From NCBI GenBank assembly GCA_948146395.1, contig OX411545.1:20715526-20779525 (forward strand): a stretch of DNA of 64,000 nt, given 5' to 3'. The stretch is from Fragum whitleyi. Lineage: Eukaryota > Mollusca > Bivalvia > Cardiida > Cardiidae. The notes beneath the pieces were generated by a model. That model had not been told where the DNA came from. It searched no databases and saw nothing but the letters and a program-made list of their open reading frames with translations. Shown here in pieces: positions 56,201 to 61,065 of the stretch. The translations under genes were made by a program, and so were the position numbers. Every line of letters begins with the position of its first letter. The stretch's first letter is position 1.

Positions 56201-58213
56201 CACATAATTGCAAAGTTTTTGATAAATGATTTGCGAGTCTCAGAAGGTTTTTTTCTGTTTTAAATGATTATCAAATCCCGCATATTGCAGCTAAATGATC
56301 GTATCTACTGCCAATCCAAGTTGTTTTTACTTTATGGCAATCAATCGATGAAATCGTAAATTATTTGATAGTAAAATTTTGGAAAGCAATTTTTTAGATA
56401 AAGCCCTACCAGCTATTAAAAAAGATGATTAAATGAATAGTAATCCTGTTTTTTCGAACATAAATCCATCAAATACTTGACCAAGTAATCATATTATATA
56501 ATCCATCAAATAGTTGACCAAGTAATCATATTATTGTTTTCTCATGATGGAAAGAGTCTCCATGATCTCACGAGGTTTACAAGCGTGCGTCGCGTGTCAA
56601 GTCTGGAAACTGTCCAAATATAGCTGAACACCTGGTGTCGGCGCCGTTTGATCACCCATTCACCCTCTTCGAAAAATAAACTGTTCCATGCCCTCGTTTC
56701 ATTACGAGAATCAAATGTTTATTTCACGAATTCGTCATGTAGCCACTTGGACTTAATTTCGGATGGATCATTGGAACAAAAAATGAAATACCGGTAAATT
56801 ATTTTCTTGGTTATACATAGCGCAAGTCCTTCGTATTTTTGGATAAAAAGAATATATCGATAATCTTTTATCATATTTCAGTAAAAAAAATCAAATTTAT
56901 TTCAAATGAAAACCGCATAATTATAACCAACTGTTATGTAATACTTTTTTCCACCCATTTAATCTTGGGCCAAATCCGCGGGATATAATTTAGACTCTAG
57001 CAAACGTGAAATGCAGCTGTACACACAAAAAAGTATTATTCTTACTGAATCGGCCGAGATGAAGATCGAATGACTACCTGGTTCATTGATTTCTTATTAT
57101 GGAAGCTGTTAAATTTGGGTTTCCCAATTTTTGGATAGAGATTCATGTATTACTGGTGATCAAAAGGGGAATCTTTTACGTGTTTATTCTACTTTTTCTG
57201 CGCGTGAAACGAGCGTATTAGGCAGGGTTAGTTTTGAATTTTCTACATGAAATTTTGTTTTTATGCATGATTCACGAACATATGTACGTGAATGGGAACA
57301 CTGGTGGGGGCCATTCAGAACCCAAATATGAACCCAGGGGTTTGATATGAACATACTTGATATAGGTCCACTGGATTAAGCTACATACCAAATATGAATA
57401 TCGATGGCGCAGTGTGAATAAGTTGTAAGTGCCTATATATTTATAGGTAGTTACAACTGTTTAACACTGAGCCATGGATATGTGCTGTTGCAAGGGCATC
57501 TTAATTTCATACAGAAGAAATTTTAAAACTGTCTTGTACTAGGAGAAGTTGGACCAATTTAAATATCAACATTCATGTGGGCTAGAGCAAACTAAAATCA
57601 TCTTTTGTTATTCTCATCTGAACCCTCATTTTGTAAGTACTAATTGCAGTTTTCGAGATGATGAGTACTCACAATTAAGGATTTGAACCTTTTAATTAAG
57701 GTCACCTATGATCAGCAGTTCACGGTGCGAACACAGATTAGTGGATAAAAACTCCAAATTGAAAAGGGGCATAATTTGGCATAATCCCAAAAAATATTAA
57801 GAGAGTTATCCCCTTAAAAGTCAACGTTGTTCTTTTGATAGTGAACATGTGTACTAAGATTCAAGAGAATGCCTTTAGTAACACCAGCAATGTCAAAAAA
57901 TGTCAGTTTTTGCATGACAAGGACACCAGGTCTAAAGTAATACCATTTAGCATTTTATTCCTATACAGAAATCAGCCCAGCTAAAGAACAAAACCATTGA
58001 TGGGTCCATGCAATACTATTGTAAGTGCCTATAAATAAATAGGCACTTGCAATATTGTTACACTGACTCCCTTGCATTTCCTTTATCTGGAGATTTCACT
58101 GCTATTTACCTGTCTCTCACACACTTGTGACTTAAGGATCCACCATAACATCTAGATACTGTCTTTAGTCTTTTAGACATGGACATGAGTTCTTTTGGGC
58201 GGGCAGGTTTAAT
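26111..58213 (-). CDS. RPL34: Ribosomal protein L34 (eL34), 3'-partial gene, two coding exons
   Basis: eL34 is a small basic protein of the cytosolic 60S ribosomal subunit. Two exons encode its C-terminal 66 residues: [20 protein letters not shown] and [15 protein letters not shown], then [20 protein letters not shown] and a Lys-rich tail. The human C-terminal half has the same RPKVLM, YGGS, KCVRDR and FLIEEQKIVVKVLKAQ blocks. The split codon (AG|G) joins perfectly. The intron between them is 31.9 kb, far larger than expected for a ribosomal protein gene, and is full of snoRNA-like copies on this strand. Residues before IKPARPK should lie past 64000; none were found in 58214-64000. A frame-intact exon pair with normal splice sites argues against a processed pseudogene. 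Confidence 0.95.
26355..26475. repeat. Palindromic MITE-like repeat
   Basis: CAATGTAAACAGTTTGCCTG and AAATGTTTGCATTGTTTTG arms flank CATGCAAGTAAACATG. Same family as 690-790. Confidence 0.6.
26526..26800 (-). mobile_element. GCCCCC-hairpin family element
   Basis: AACAAGATGTGTTTGTGAAA start, TGACCTTGTCACATGACCTT unit, and a GCCCCCATCCTGTCGATACG/GGGGGCATAAAAA end, as in 24155-24375. Confidence 0.7.
27064..27115. repeat. Short palindrome (GTACTCATT family)
   Basis: GTGGGTACTCATTAGAATCG and GAGACTATTCAAATGCGTA are imperfect arms, as at 2098 and 10063. Confidence 0.6.
27483..27562 (-). ncRNA. C/D box snoRNA, family CD-1 copy 1 (predicted 18S Gm601-equivalent guide)
   Basis: Reading the reverse strand: terminal stem GTGAT/ATCAC, C box ATGATGA, D'-like CTTA, C'-like ATGATGC, D box CTGA; 80 nt. 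The element before D' (GGCTTGCCCTCT) pairs over 12 bp, two of them G-U, with the conserved 18S rRNA segment GGAGGGCAAGUC. Counting five bases from D' points to the G that corresponds to human 18S G601, a site assigned from memory to human U103. It lies on the sense strand of the RPL34 intron, the usual setting for processed intronic snoRNAs. Confidence 0.85.
28211..28290 (-). ncRNA. C/D box snoRNA, family CD-1 copy 2
   Basis: Same 80-nt architecture as 27483-27562, with intact GTGAT/ATCAC stem, C box ATGATGA, D box CTGA and identical 18S-complementary element. It differs at about one base in the D-proximal half. Confidence 0.85.
28440..28610 (-). mobile_element. SINE copy
   Basis: TTGATTGATTGAATAGAG tail (reverse), TTTTACGCTGTTTTCAACA and AGAGGCTGGAGCACCAAAC then TCTCACCAGTACAACCAC follow the SINE body. 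No tRNA head. Confidence 0.7.
28660..28738 (-). ncRNA. C/D box snoRNA, family CD-1 copy 3
   Basis: Retains C box ATGATGA, the 18S-complementary GGCTTGCCCTCT and D box CTGA. The terminal stem is TGATT/AATCA rather than GTGAT/ATCAC, so the stem register has shifted but pairing is kept. Confidence 0.78.
28874..29038. mobile_element. hAT-like MITE with 8-bp target duplication
   Basis: Terminal inverted repeat GGGCTTGAAAATTC/GAATTTTCAAGCCC is flanked on both sides by GCCTAACA (28866-28873 and 29039-29046). Internal ACTCGTCC/GGACGAGT repeats add further symmetry. 165 bp, no coding capacity. Confidence 0.85.
29500..29735 (-). mobile_element. SINE with tRNA-like head
   Basis: The reverse strand reads head (CATCATAGCCCAGTGGTAG, B-box-like GGTTCGATTCC) then the SINE body and tail. 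The internal promoter is nearly intact. Confidence 0.75.
29884..29962 (-). ncRNA. C/D box snoRNA, family CD-1 copy 4 (diverged)
   Basis: C box ATGATGA, the 18S-complementary GGCTTGCCCTCT and D box CTGA remain. The D' motif is CTTG, and the terminal stem is weaker (GTAATA against AATCAT). The guide is unchanged in all four copies while surrounding bases differ. Confidence 0.72.
29977..30164. repeat. Direct tandem duplication of ~95 bp
   Basis: The segment from GTCAAACACAAATAGGCA to TTTAGACATTGATTA occurs twice back to back with no visible difference. No snoRNA boxes are evident in it. Recent local duplication. Confidence 0.85.
30690..30800. repeat. Interspersed repeat (CCTGTGCATCTGCACAG family)
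   Basis: GAGCCTGTGCATGACATTTCC, GCACAAAGCAAAGACTCT and AGCCTGTGCATCTGCACAG as at 1780-1905. Confidence 0.65.
30975..31046 (-). ncRNA. C/D box snoRNA, family CD-2 copy 1 (diverged)
   Basis: Reverse strand: C box TGATGA, conserved GAGCATTGGGC element and D box CTGA after GCCACA. The terminal stem is reduced to CTCA/TGAG, and two bases are inserted near AATGATATTG. Probably weaker than copies 2-4. Confidence 0.65.
31091..31211 (-). ncRNA. H/ACA-like RNA, family HACA-1 copy 1 (5' end truncated)
   Basis: Has the inner stem CTATTCTA/TAGAATAG, H box AGAGTA, second hairpin ACTCA/TGAGT and terminal ATA. The 5' strand of the outer stem (GCACAA) is missing, so this copy is probably not functional. Confidence 0.6.
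31452..31577 (-). ncRNA. H/ACA-like RNA, family HACA-1 copy 2
   Basis: Reverse strand: outer stem GCACAA/TTGTGC, inner stem CCTGTTCTA/TAGAATAGG (a C-to-T type change that keeps G-U pairing), hinge AGAGTC, then a hairpin ACTCA/TGAGT and terminal ATA. The hinge departs from the ANANNA rule at its last base. Confidence 0.65.
31811..31879 (-). ncRNA. C/D box snoRNA, family CD-2 copy 2
   Basis: 69 nt on the reverse strand: terminal stem CACAAG/CTTGTG, C box TGATGA, D'-region ATGA after GAGCATTGGGCA, C'-like AATGATT, D box CTGA. The guide upstream of D is CTAAATGCCACA; I could not place it on a remembered rRNA sequence. Confidence 0.82.
31985..32200. repeat. Conserved block X copy 1, function unknown
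   Basis: About 220 bp recurs at 33243-33465 and 35235-35465, always between a CD-2 copy and a HACA-1 copy. It holds a small hairpin ATGACT/AGTCAT that is kept despite loop changes. No clear C/D or H/ACA box set. Confidence 0.6.
32480..32605 (-). ncRNA. H/ACA-like RNA, family HACA-1 copy 3
   Basis: All elements intact: outer stem GCACAA/TTGTGC, inner stem CCTATTCTA/TAGAATAGG, H box AGAGTA, 3' hairpin with ACTCA/TGAGT, terminal ATA in place of ACA. About 126 nt. Confidence 0.75.
33079..33147 (-). ncRNA. C/D box snoRNA, family CD-2 copy 3
   Basis: Identical box set and CACAAG/CTTGTG stem to 31811-31879; essentially the same 69-nt sequence. Confidence 0.82.
33243..33465. repeat. Conserved block X copy 2
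   Basis: CTTGTGCTGCCCCCTTGAT, CTCAAATACTCAAGCATGGC and TTCCAAGAAATAGACATTTC match copies 1 and 3. Confidence 0.6.
33735..34700. mobile_element. piggyBac-like MITE with ~310-bp inverted repeats and TTAA target
   Basis: GGTTCATGTAAAGTGTTTGA starts the element and its reverse complement ends it. TTAA flanks both sides (33731-33734, 34701-34704). The arms extend about 310 bp inward. The paralogous duplication units at ~31435 and ~32463 carry the same flank (TTAAAGGCAA) without the insert, giving empty sites. No transposase is encoded. Confidence 0.88.
34716..34840 (-). ncRNA. H/ACA-like RNA, family HACA-1 copy 4
   Basis: Intact outer GCACAA/TTGTGC and inner CCTATTCTA/TAGAATAGG stems, H box AGAGTA, terminal ATA. 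It starts only about 12 bp from the TTAA of the piggyBac-like MITE. Confidence 0.75.
35073..35141 (-). ncRNA. C/D box snoRNA, family CD-2 copy 4
   Basis: CACAAG/CTTGTG stem, C box TGATGA, D box CTGA; one base differs from copies 2 and 3 in the central part. Confidence 0.82.
35235..35465. repeat. Conserved block X copy 3
   Basis: Same block as 31985 and 33243, with the hairpin ATGACTATAGTCAT. Confidence 0.6.
35700..35825 (-). ncRNA. H/ACA-like RNA, family HACA-1 copy 5
   Basis: Intact stems (GCACAA/TTGTGC, CCTATTCTA/TAGAATAGG), H box AGAGTA, terminal ATA. The second hairpin's outer stem has one extra change (CCAAGCC). Confidence 0.75.
35848..36128 (-). mobile_element. Full-length SINE with tRNA-like head
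   Basis: Reverse strand begins GCCACCGTCATAGCGCAGTTG (A box), has GTCCCGAGTTCGTTTCC (B box), then the SINE body and a CAATCAATC tail at 35848. A head-to-tail complete copy. Confidence 0.82.
36359..38193. mobile_element. Tc1/mariner (pogo-like) nonautonomous DNA transposon, TA target
   Basis: CACTGCAACTCCATTATAAC at the left end is matched by GTTTTAATGGAGTTGCAGTG at the right, with TA on both sides (36357-36358, 38194-38195). It is 1.83 kb and GC-richer in parts than its surroundings. No transposase frame is visible. A SINE fragment (about 36680-36870) and a poly-G run (about 38080-38091) lie inside. Confidence 0.82.
36680..36870 (-). mobile_element. SINE fragment nested in the Tc1-like element
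   Basis: AACACATCCTTGCCTAACC, GCTATCTCACATAGGTCTAC and AAAGAATGAGTGCCGCCGTC follow the SINE body on the reverse strand. Both ends are decayed. Confidence 0.6.
38347..38402 (-). ncRNA. C/D box snoRNA-like relic, family CD-4 copy 1
   Basis: Reverse strand: C box ATGATGT, D' CTAA, C' TGATGT, D TTGA around a retained AAAAACTTTCCCTCA. Every box has a substitution, so it is probably dead. Confidence 0.55.
38422..38486 (-). ncRNA. C/D box snoRNA, family CD-4 copy 2
   Basis: Reverse strand: C box ATGATGA, D' CTGA, C' TGATGG, D CTGA in correct order and spacing. AACTTTCCCT upstream of D' pairs over 10 bp with the conserved 28S segment AGGGAAAGUU; the 4 bases next to D' pair only in part, so the exact site is unsure. 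No convincing terminal stem was found. RPL34 intron, sense strand. Confidence 0.72.
38558..38690. repeat. GGAATATTCC-family repeat variant
   Basis: CATGCTGATTCCGGAATACT, GGGCAGGGGGTATGGATGA and CAGCCTGCACAAATGTGCAG. It is duplicated with the CD-4 unit (next copy 39055-39180). Confidence 0.65.
38934..38987 (-). ncRNA. C/D box snoRNA, family CD-4 copy 3
   Basis: All four boxes intact (ATGATGA, CTGA, TGATGG, CTGA). The guide carries one change (CTTTCCTTCACC) relative to copies 2 and 4, which shortens rRNA pairing. Confidence 0.7.
39055..39180. repeat. GGAATATTCC-family repeat variant
   Basis: GATTCCGGAATATCACTGCT and GGCAGGAGGTATGGACAAAC; partner of the copy at 38558 in the duplicated CD-4 unit. 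Confidence 0.65.
39351..39415 (-). ncRNA. C/D box snoRNA, family CD-4 copy 4
   Basis: C box ATGATGA, D' CTGA, C' TGATGG, D CTGA and the AACTTTCCCT element as in copy 2. Flanks differ from copy 2 only outside the boxes. Confidence 0.72.
39430..40000. other. Unassigned intron sequence
   Basis: No recognisable gene, snoRNA box set or repeat of the families above. A short open frame at 39711-39959 on + has no recognised homology and no supporting signals. Confidence 0.4.
40045..41175. repeat. ~168-bp satellite array ending in poly-C
   Basis: Seven head-to-tail units contain GCTGTGTGCCAAGTTTCATT, AAGAAATAGCGCGGAAACG and GTCAGGGGCAGTAACTCTAA at a spacing of 168-170 bp. The array ends with GGACGGACGGACACGGC and a ~25-base poly-C run (about 41152-41176). 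The style fits the internal arrays of the tandem-unit elements elsewhere in the window. Confidence 0.85.
41473..41930 (-). mobile_element. GCCCCC-hairpin family element, two internal units
   Basis: ACCAAGATGTGTTTGTGAAT start, two ~140-bp units with GATCATTGAGATCTATCATC, a GACAGACAGACGGATGGACA stretch, and TGCCCCTGATCTTTCGATA/TGGGGGCATAAAA end. Confidence 0.72.
41988..42059 (-). ncRNA. C/D box snoRNA, family CD-3 copy 1
   Basis: Reverse strand: stem AGCAGA with TCTGCT, C box ATGATGA, element GAGCGCTGGGCT before ATGA (D'), C' TTGATGA, D box CTGA. Aligns end to end with CD-2 (TGATGATA, GAGC..TGGGC, ATGATTCT shared), so the two are paralogues. GCTGGGCT is complementary to AGCCCAGC in 28S domain I, a weak target hint of 8-10 bp. 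Confidence 0.8.
42141..42212 (-). ncRNA. C/D box snoRNA, family CD-3 copy 2
   Basis: Same boxes as copy 1 with stem AGCAGA/TCTGTT (one G-U). One base differs near ATTTTATGATTCTG, which alters C' from TTGATGA to TTTATGA. Confidence 0.76.
42300..42371 (-). ncRNA. C/D box snoRNA, family CD-3 copy 3
   Basis: Boxes ATGATGA and CTGA intact, C' TTGATGA. The D' guide reads GAGCACTGGGCT, one substitution from copies 1 and 2. Confidence 0.76.
42459..42530 (-). ncRNA. C/D box snoRNA, family CD-3 copy 4
   Basis: Intact stem AGCAGA/TCTGTT and boxes; guide GAGCACTGGGCT as in copy 3. Confidence 0.78.
42618..42686 (-). ncRNA. C/D box snoRNA-like relic, family CD-3 copy 5
   Basis: A 3-base deletion turns the C box ATGATGA into ATGATAC, and the rest also carries a change (CGGTTTGC). 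Loss of the C box should abolish assembly of the snoRNP core. Confidence 0.68.
42728..42805 (-). repeat. GGAATATTCC-family repeat, inverted fragment
   Basis: GTGCAGGCTGATGTTTGTC and CTGCCAAAGCAGAAATATTC are the reverse complement of the family core. Confidence 0.65.
42985..43190 (-). ncRNA. Candidate H/ACA-like RNA, family HACA-3 copy 1
   Basis: A ~200-bp block repeated at 44065-44265. Reverse strand: hairpin with outer GCAC-AAG/CTT-GTGC and inner AATT stems, hinge-like ATAGTA, then a strong stem AGACATTTT/AAAATGTCT. A convincing outer stem and ACA for the second hairpin were not found, so the class is tentative. Confidence 0.4.
43405..43465. repeat. Short near-perfect palindrome
   Basis: TTGTTAAAACTCACCAGAAT and ATTCTATTGAGTTTTAACAA form ~25-bp arms with GTCTCAGTGAGATG in the centre. 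Same family as 12462-12520. Confidence 0.75.
44065..44265 (-). ncRNA. Candidate H/ACA-like RNA, family HACA-3 copy 2
   Basis: Second copy of the block at 42985 with the same GCAC...GTGC, ATAGTA and AGACATTTT/AAAATGTCT features. The loop changes from GTATTT to GTGTTT while the stem is kept. Confidence 0.4.
45775..49047 (-). mobile_element. Pearl-like element with 145-bp repeats (host of a nested copy)
   Basis: Ends: ACAAGAGGGCCATAGTGGCC at 45775 and CTTGAGCACTTCGTGCTCAG then GTGAGCT at 49047. The 145-bp units carry AGATTTCATCAAGACAATCA and TGGCTTCTAGAGTGTCTACA. Interrupted at 46612/48064 by another full element inserted in an A-rich spot of a unit. Confidence 0.78.
46613..48063 (-). mobile_element. 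Pearl-like element nested inside 45775-49047
   Basis: Complete ends: ACAAGAGGGCCATAGTGGCC at 46615 and TTGAGCACTTCATGCTCAGG then TGAGCT at 48063. It contains nine or so 145-bp units. The host unit resumes directly after it (ATGTGGCCTCTAGAGTG), which gives the order of insertion. Confidence 0.8.
48950..51903. repeat. 1477-bp tandem segmental duplication
   Basis: About 48950-50426 is repeated at 50427-51903. Sampled stretches are identical, and every reading frame in the first copy recurs unchanged 1477 bases later. Each copy holds an outer-element segment plus a 145-bp-repeat element with its 3' end GGGCCATGGTGGCCC. Either a very recent duplication or an assembly artefact. Confidence 0.9.
53128..54540. 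other. Unassigned intron sequence
   Basis: AT-rich RPL34 intron with no recognisable gene or snoRNA. Only a short run of ATTAGGGAGAAGT motifs (about 53550-53615) stands out. Confidence 0.4.
54560..55758 (-). mobile_element. Helentron-like element, fourth-family type (~165-bp units)
   Basis: The reverse strand starts TAGCTCCACTGGCTGAAAGC, passes through a GTCCGTGCGTC-rich stretch, and carries five ~165-bp units with GGTCATTTCTCTATATGTTA. It shares the TAGCTCCACTGGC start with 22998, but the units differ. Confidence 0.65.
55760..57400. other. Unassigned intron sequence
   Basis: No gene or repeat family recognised. It contains a ~40-bp direct duplication of ATCCATCAAATA-TTGACC-AAGTAATCATATTAT near 56465-56535. 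Confidence 0.4.
57405..57475. repeat. Short palindrome (TAAGTGCCTAT family)
   Basis: AGTTGTAAGTGCCTATATAT and TTATAGGTAGTTACAACTG are inverted arms flanked by CAGTGTGAATA/AACACTGAG. Confidence 0.65.
58010..58068. repeat. Short palindrome (TAAGTGCCTAT family)
   Basis: CAATACTATTGTAAGTGCCT and AGGCACTTGCAATATTGTTA are inverted arms; close to the RPL34 exon's 3' (donor) side. Confidence 0.7.
58110..58213 (-). CDS. RPL34: RPL34 internal coding exon
   Basis: Reverse strand: acceptor TATTTTGCAG, then 34 codons plus AG, then donor CAG|GTAAAT. It encodes [20 protein letters not shown] and [14 protein letters not shown]. This corresponds to the human [20 protein letters not shown] and YGGSMCAKCVRDR exon, with the same exon borders. 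Confidence 0.95.
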
Positions 58214-58427
58214 CTGCAAAATAGAGAACAACCATTACCATCTAAAATATCTCCAATTAGTTCAATTCATCTCATTCAATTTAAGACAGAAGACATATAT
58301 AATTATATAGGATTTGTCATTAGATTTTGTTTGAGACATGTTGATCTGAACCAAATCTAGAATAGAAACATTATTCAGCAAGCCTTGGTGGAGTAACTTT
58401 TCTATTCTAGGAGATACAAGAAGTGTT

Positions 58428-58718
58428 TGTGAAACACGAATGCCCCCGCAACAGCATTTTTTTTTTCAAAGTTTGACCTTGACAGATGACCTTGACCTTA
58501 TCACATGACCTTGACTTTGGTACCAGCGGATGCGGATCATTGAGATCTATCATCATGCCAAATATTAGCTTTGTACCTTGAATAGGCTTGAAGATATTGG
58601 CAATGTTAAGTTTTTTGGGTAACTTTTGCAGACAGACAGACAGATAGACGGACTGACAGACAGACAGACAATGGTAAAACAATATGCCCTGATCTATCAT
58701 GCGGGGGCATAAAAATGA
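58428..58718 (-). mobile_element. GCCCCC-hairpin family element
   Basis: ACAAGAAGTGTTTGTGAAAC start, TGACCTTATCACATGACCTT unit, CAGACAGACAGATAGACGGA stretch and a GCGGGGGCATAAAAA end. Confidence 0.7.
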
Positions 58719-58904
58719 AGCTTCTCTCAAACGAATTGAGTACCAGATTTTTTTCTAACATCAAAAACAATTTAGCATGTTAAACTCAATTTTTGGAATG
58801 CGAAATGGAATGATAGAAATACTGGGAAAATTTGCATTGAATGACATTGTGGTGAAGTCATTTAAAATGTGACCTTACACAAGTGTAAGACAAGGTTACC
58901 TGAT

Positions 58905-59510
58905 TTATTTGTTTGAATGGGGATTTACACCCTTTTCAATTATACTGCCATTGCTGGAGCACCTAAGAAGGGCTTCCACAGGGGTGTGGAATTCCCATGC
59001 CCGACTTGTCCGACTCGGGCTTTTGTGCTTGAGGACAAGTAAATTTTTCTAAGCCACTTGTCCAAGGACAAGTAAATACCAGGGCAAATCTTGGAATGTT
59101 ACTTAAAAGAATTAAGAGAGAAATCATCCTAATGTTCATATCATAGGGTAGAAAACATTGTTTTTAATGAAGAAAATGCTGCATACCAGCATTTTCTTCC
59201 TCAAAAGGCAACTTTTTGTTAAAAAAAATTTCTATTTACTCTTTAGCGGACAAGTTTATTTTGATTCTGGACGAGTAGAAAATCCGCTTTTACTTGTCCA
59301 GGGACAAGTGGAGAAAACTCGTATTTCCACACCCCTGGCTTCCAGGTATTTCTCATACCAATACTACCATTACATTCTTTATCCAATATAGGTCTAAGAT
59401 TATCAACCCATTGACAAATAGTTGGAAATGAGTGGAGCAGTCAGGGATCAAATCTGGGACCTCTAGGTTGACAGTCCAGCGCACTACCAACTGTGCTATA
59501 ATGGCAGCTA
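58905..59510 (-). mobile_element. SINE with tRNA-like head, split by a MITE
   Basis: GAATGGGGATTTACACCC, GCTGGAGCACCTAAGAAGG and, after the insertion, AGGTATTTCTCATACCAATA plus a head with GGGATCAAATCTGGGACC and CAACTGTGCTATAATGGC. Confidence 0.72.
58979..59336. mobile_element. hAT-like MITE inserted in a SINE
   Basis: Termini AGGGGTGTGGAA and TTCCACACCCCT are inverted repeats. GGCTTCCA occurs directly on both sides (58971-58978, 59337-59344) as an 8-bp target duplication. The continuous SINE sequence is restored when the element and one copy are removed. Confidence 0.82.
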
Positions 59511-59753
59511 TTAAGTTTCACCTACGTAGATTTCTTTGATGAAGGTGATGACATTACAAAAGAAGAAATGTTCTACTTCTAATGCATTGCCAGCTTACAT
59601 TCTTAACACTCCTGCTATATGACTTGTATTTTAGAGCTTTAGTTTGGACAATAATCAAGTCGGGACAAGACACTACACTGTGGACTACAAAAAAGCTGTG
59701 CATCATCACTTTCAAATTTGCCTAAGGAATGCTAAAGACACTGAGCTTTGATA

Positions 59754-59884
59754 ACTTGTCTGATGGATAAGTTATCACCAATACATATTGTAATAGAGAC
59801 TGTTAACTTATCCAAGCAATATTCCTATAGCACAAACTGACATCTGATTCACAACAGTAATGAGCAAGACGCTACGCTGTGCAC
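59754..59884 (-). ncRNA. H/ACA-like RNA, family HACA-2 copy 1
   Basis: Reverse strand 5' to 3': hairpin with outer stem GCACA/TGTGC, H box ATAGGA, then a hairpin whose stem GGATAAGTTA/TAACTTATCC is perfect over 10 bp, then ACA three bases from the end. This is the textbook hairpin-hinge-hairpin-tail order. Best-preserved copy; pseudouridylation target not determined. Confidence 0.78.
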
Positions 59885-59987
59885 TACATTCAAATTCACC
59901 GATGTAACAGGCTTAAAATAGAATTCATCCAATAATTCAAAGCTCTAAATCCCAAAGTAAAGATAATGAATTTAGAATTATGTCACA

Positions 59988-60107
59988 CAGATAAGTGATC
60001 ACCAGAACAGATAGGACTAGTGACTTGTAACTTATCCAAGCAATATTCCTATAGCACAAACTCACATCAGGTTCACTATAGTAATGAACATGTCGCTATG
60101 CTGTGCA
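59988..60107 (-). ncRNA. H/ACA-like RNA, family HACA-2 copy 2
   Basis: Outer stem GCACA/TGTGC, H box ATAGGA, second stem GATAAG(T)/(A)CTTATC, terminal ACA. Confidence 0.72.
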
Positions 60108-60149
60108 TCTAAAAGTATTCACCAATTTAACAGGCCTAAGACTTAGGTA

Positions 60150-60243
60150 ACATGTTTGACAGAAAAGGAATCACCAATACATACTGTAAAAGATACTGAT
60201 ATCTGATTCACAACAGTAATGAACAAGACGCTGTGCTGTGTAC
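60150..60243 (-). ncRNA. HACA-2 copy 3, short deleted form
   Basis: The first hairpin region and terminal ACA remain, but about 40 bases carrying the H box and one arm of the second hairpin are gone. The same deletion is seen at 61760 and 62611. Not expected to act as a standard H/ACA RNA. Confidence 0.6.
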
Positions 60244-60304
60244 GTCTTTCAAATTAACCAATGTAACAGGCCTAAAACTTAGGTAACATGTTTGACAGAA
60301 AGGG

Positions 60305-60580
60305 CTTTGTTTGTTTGAATAGGTTTTATGTCGCTTTCAATAATCTCGCAGTTATATCGCAGTGGCCAGAGCACCTAATAATGGGTTCCTGGTATTTCTT
60401 TCACCCGTACTACCATTACACCCTTTCCTAGCCTCTGACTGCTATCTAACATAGGTTTACAATTATCTAACCATTGGTGAGAGACAAATGTCGGAAAGGA
60501 TATTTGCCACCATCAGGGATAGACCCCTAGACTTCAAGATTGGAAGTCTAATGCCTAACCCACGAATCTATGGTGGCGGC
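60305..60580 (-). mobile_element. SINE inserted in the HACA-2 array
   Basis: SINE body (GTTTTATGTCGCTTTCAATA, AGTGGCCAGAGCACCTAAT) and tRNA-like head (CCACCATAGATTCGTGGG on reverse) are flanked by TTTGACAGAAA on both sides, a target duplication of the array sequence. Confidence 0.8.
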
Positions 60581-60615
60581 TTTGACAGAAAAGAAATCAC
60601 CAAAACACATATTGT

Positions 60616-60740
60616 ACATGTTCAACAGATAAGAAAGGAAAGAGATTTTACCAGTGGCTAGTATTTATCAAAGCAATATTCCTCTTGCACTTACTTACAG
60701 CTGGTTCACAACAATAATGATCAAGACGCTATGCTGTGCA
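60616..60740 (-). ncRNA. H/ACA-like RNA, family HACA-2 copy 4
   Basis: Outer stem GCACA/TGTGC-like arms with GCAAGAGGA supplying H box AGAGGA; terminal ACA retained. The second stem is diverged (CTTATC/GATAAATAC). Confidence 0.6.
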
Positions 60741-60851
60741 GAAAACTCTCAAATTCATCACTTTCAAATTCAACAAAGAAATGGTCCTAGAATAGTTTCT
60801 CTATCCTCTTCATAGCTCTATATCCAATAGTAAAGATGTTGAACTTTGATA

Positions 60852-60979
60852 ACTTGTATGACAGATAAGTTATCACTAAAATATTGTAAGAGTGACTGGT
60901 ATCTTATCCAAGCAATATTCCTATAGCACAAACTGACATCTGATTCACAACAGTAATGAACAAGACGCTACGCTGTGCA
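60852..60979 (-). ncRNA. H/ACA-like RNA, family HACA-2 copy 5
   Basis: GCACA/TGTGC, H box ATAGGA, second stem GGATAAG/CTTATC, terminal ACA; close to copy 1. Confidence 0.74.
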
Positions 60980-61065
60980 TTACAACATTCAGATTCACCT
61001 ATGTTACAGGCTTAAAACAGAGTTTATCCATGCAAATCATATTTCTATATCCCTAAGTAAGAAAA

